From: Chloroflexota bacterium
Lineage (GTDB): Bacteria > Chloroflexota > Dehalococcoidia > Lucifugimonadales > Lucifugimonadaceae
Direction: 5' to 3'
Assembly: GCA_029262715.1 (NCBI GenBank)
Contig: JAJCYX010000072.1
Coordinates: 1-7,576 of the forward strand
DNA: 7,576 bases
Of the stretch, positions 5,951-7,576 are shown one piece after another (the first letter of the stretch is position 1; each line of letters opens with the position of its first letter). The notes below the pieces were generated by a model that was not told the DNA's origin, made no database searches, and saw only the letters and a list, made by a program, of their open reading frames with translations. The translations under genes were made by a program, and so were the position numbers.

Positions 5951-6018
5951 TACACCGGTCCTGGTTCGCCGGAGCAGTTACCGTGTCTCGTCTGGCGTAG
6001 TCAGTTTTTGGAGAAGTG

Positions 6019-6468
6019 ATGAAAGTAAAGCAACTCGCCCATGTTGTGCTCCGGGTTCGTGACCTCGAACGGTCCAAGAATTGGTACCAGGACGTGATGG
6101 GGCTGAAGGTGATGGCAGAGTTTCCAGGCCGAATGGCGTTTCTCAGCGCGAGTGAATCTGTTTCGCATGAACTCGGGTTGATGCAGATTTCGCCCGATGC
6201 GCCGGGCCCGGACTCAAGCAGAGTAGGCATGTACCACACAGGCTGGCAGTTGGAGTCCAGAGATGAGCTACTGAACTTGAAGACAAAACTCGAGGCTAAG
6301 GGCGTCGATGTTGTAGGCATCGGAGATCACGGCATATCGCTCGGCGTTTACGTTAAAGACCCTGACGGAAATGAACTCGAGTTTTTCTATGAGATACCGC
6401 CTGAACAATGGCCTGCTGACGGCGATCTTTTCAACGGCCACTTCCCTGATCCGGTGGACATCTATTGA
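6019..6468 (+). CDS. VOC superfamily protein (glyoxalase/extradiol dioxygenase fold)
   Basis: 149 residues forming one vicinal-oxygen-chelate unit of two beta-alpha-beta-beta-beta modules. The first module reads LAHVVLRVRDLERSKNWYQD, and the protein ends with DHGISLGVYVKDPDGNELEFFYE. The likely metal ligands are His8, His73 (GMYHTGWQLE) and Glu121 (NELEFF), the pattern of metal-dependent VOC enzymes such as the catechol 2,3-dioxygenase and glyoxalase groups. The H-E-L-G-L block near 50-54 and the tail PPEQWPADGDLFNG resemble short CatE-like proteins, but the reaction cannot be fixed. GGAG (6010-6013) is 5 nt before ATG 6019. A GTG at 6016 is also in frame but only 2 nt from the site, so ATG is preferred. 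It is probably co-transcribed with the CDGSH gene. Confidence 0.9.
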   Translation: MKVKQLAHVVLRVRDLERSKNWYQDVMGLKVMAEFPGRMAFLSASESVSHELGLMQISPDAPGPDSSRVGMYHTGWQLESRDELLNLKTKLEAKGVDVVGIGDHGISLGVYVKDPDGNELEFFYEIPPEQWPADGDLFNGHFPDPVDIY

Positions 6469-6480
6469 GATGGGTCGTGT

Positions 6481-6536
6481 GGAGAATGAGCGCCAGAGTG
6501 TGTGATTGATCACGACCGGAAGCTGGTGAATTCTCC
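6481..6536 (+). promoter_or_regulatory. Long hairpin-forming element after the VOC gene
   Basis: Three nested complementary blocks line up. GGAGAAT (6481-6487) pairs with ATTCTCC (6530-6536). CGCCAG (6491-6496) pairs with CTGGTG (6523-6528, one G-T wobble). GTGA (6502-6505) pairs with TCAC (6510-6513) at the tip, inside the dyad GTGAT-TG-ATCAC. It starts 13 nt after the VOC stop. No T-run follows, so it is not a standard terminator. It may protect the mRNA end or act on the next gene. Confidence 0.35.
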
Positions 6537-6572
6537 TATCTAGGTCAACTGTGTCTCGCATAGTCTAAAAGT

Positions 6573-7576
6573 ATGCGTTGGCATGCAAAGAGCATCGTTT
6601 TCCTGGGGCTCACCCTTCTGGTTGGGGCGGTCGCCGCCTGTACTGCTTCAGCTGTTACTCCTCCCACCCAGTTGCCATCACCCGTTGCTGTATCTCAAGA
6701 AGATCAGAGCTCTTTACCCCCCACCGTCGAGCCGACCGAAACCGTAGTGAAGCCAGTGCCGCCAGCTGTGCAGGCTGATTCCACTGCAATGCCACGCGAC
6801 GACGCTGCTGCTACCAACACGCCGACCGTCACTCCGCTGATTGAGACACCTGGCACGGTTACTCAATCTCCAACTCCCAGCCCAGAAGTGATTTCAACTG
6901 TAGATAGCACGGGTAATAACTCCAACAGCTCGATGTTCGGACCGATCGGTTGCGAACCAGCTTCTGGTGATATCAAGCTAACAAGCCACATCTACCCGCC
7001 TGACCAGTTCGACGCTCTGGTTCCGATGGGCCGCATGTGGGACTCTCACGTAACTCCGACGGACCATCTCTATGTGACGCTGGACCAAGAGAGACAGCGC
7101 GGGATGGTCACCAGTCCGGCTGACGGGCGGGTGATAAAGGTCGCACGCTTCAATAACGATCAGGCTCCGAGGTGGGACTCTTCGCAGATCGAGCCTGACA
7201 TTCGTGTAATTGTCGCCCATTCTTGCGACCTGTTTTCGATTTACATCCACCTCGGTGAACTCGCACCTGAGATTGCCAGCGTGGTTGGTGATCTGGCGCC
7301 GGGTGAACAGTGGAACGCATACCCCGGCGACGAAATCGATGTTAGAGCAGGGCAGCCGATTGCAAAATTCGGTGGATCGAGTATTGACTACAGCCTTCAT
7401 GACGGAAGCATCACACTGCAGGGTTTCCAGAATCCCGATCACTATCAGGGTGAGCCGTGGAAAGTGCACACAGTCGATCCTTTCGACTATATGACAGACG
7501 AGTTGATAGCTGATCTTCTGCCGAAGAACGAACGTACGGTCGCACCATTTGGAGGGCAGATCGACTACGACGTGAC
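6573..7576 (+). CDS. Putative lipoprotein with Pro/Thr/Ser linker and divergent LytM (M23)-like domain, 3' end beyond the window
   Basis: An ATG at 6573 opens a frame that stays open to the right edge (334 residues seen). The N-terminus is a lipoprotein signal: basic start (RWHAK), hydrophobic core (IVFLGLTLLVGAV) and lipobox V-A-A-Cys23. Residues 24-125 are a Pro/Thr/Ser-rich low-complexity linker of the kind that spaces extracellular domains from the membrane. From about 130 comes a folded region that resembles the LytM/M23 barrel: HVTPTDHLYV (His159, Asp164), SPADGRVIKV, VIVAHSCDLFSIYIHLGEL (His216, His226), AGQPIAKFGG and YSLHDG (His276). In true M23 peptidases the last motif is HxH; here its first position is Ser274, and the first motif is H-x4-D, not H-x3-D. 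It may bind rather than cut peptidoglycan, or be a distinct family. No Shine-Dalgarno precedes the ATG. It is expected on the outer face of the cytoplasmic membrane. Confidence 0.82.
   Translation, partial: MRWHAKSIVFLGLTLLVGAVAACTASAVTPPTQLPSPVAVSQEDQSSLPPTVEPTETVVKPVPPAVQADSTAMPRDDAAATNTPTVTPLIETPGTVTQSPTPSPEVISTVDSTGNNSNSSMFGPIGCEPASGDIKLTSHIYPPDQFDALVPMGRMWDSHVTPTDHLYVTLDQERQRGMVTSPADGRVIKVARFNNDQAPRWDSSQIEPDIRVIVAHSCDLFSIYIHLGELAPEIASVVGDLAPGEQWNAYPGDEIDVRAGQPIAKFGGSSIDYSLHDGSITLQGFQNPDHYQGEPWKVHTVDPFDYMTDELIADLLPKNERTVAPFGGQIDYDV

Noticed and set aside
6978..7469. 163-codon minus-strand frame
   Set aside because: Antisense to the lipoprotein frame, which has a signal peptide, lipobox, linker and domain-like order; the minus frame shows none of these.

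Overview
The window looks like a piece of an uncultured bacterial chromosome of moderate GC content. Several features suggest, but do not prove, a marine Chloroflexota genome of the SAR202 or related Dehalococcoidia type. These are an enolase-superfamily dehydratase, an Ldh2-family dehydrogenase, a VOC enzyme, MBL-fold and S15-type hydrolases, and a lipoprotein with a long Pro/Thr/Ser linker. Known SAR202 genomes carry expanded sets of such catabolic enzymes. No rRNA, tRNA, CRISPR array, transposase or phage gene was found.

Layout from left to right. Bases 1-284 hold the start of a minus-strand mandelate racemase/muconate lactonizing enzyme gene, cut by the left edge. It is transcribed away from a 249-bp divergent intergenic region with operator-like repeats. 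To the right, on the plus strand, come an RNase Z-like metallo-beta-lactamase-fold hydrolase (540-1433), a CocE/NonD S15-type serine hydrolase (1477-3201) and a small two-helix membrane protein with a PH-like tail (3243-3821). The first two are 43 bp apart and probably co-transcribed. The third may have its own promoter giving a leaderless mRNA. Next is a 362-bp gap with nested inverted repeats and a textbook intrinsic terminator (4012-4054), then an Ldh2-family NAD(P)-dependent dehydrogenase (4184-5260). It ends at a terminator that works in either direction (5286-5331).

A roughly 420-bp stretch without a recognisable gene follows, and its right end carries two clean palindromes. Then come a 65-residue CDGSH iron-sulfur protein (5753-5950) and a VOC/glyoxalase-fold enzyme (6019-6468), 68 bp apart. 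A 56-nt hairpin-forming element sits just after the VOC gene. The right edge is filled by an open reading frame with no stop inside the window (6573 to beyond 7576). It encodes a lipoprotein with a signal peptide, a Pro/Thr/Ser linker and a divergent LytM/M23-like domain.

Taken together, the genes look like scattered catabolic functions (acid-sugar dehydration, ester or amide hydrolysis, 2-hydroxyacid oxidation, VOC chemistry) plus redox and envelope genes, not one recognised pathway. I saw no clear new defence or mobile system. The items most worth a second look are the structured gap before the dehydrogenase, the possible minus-strand transcript suggested by the bidirectional terminator, the double palindrome before the CDGSH gene, and the divergent LytM-like lipoprotein.
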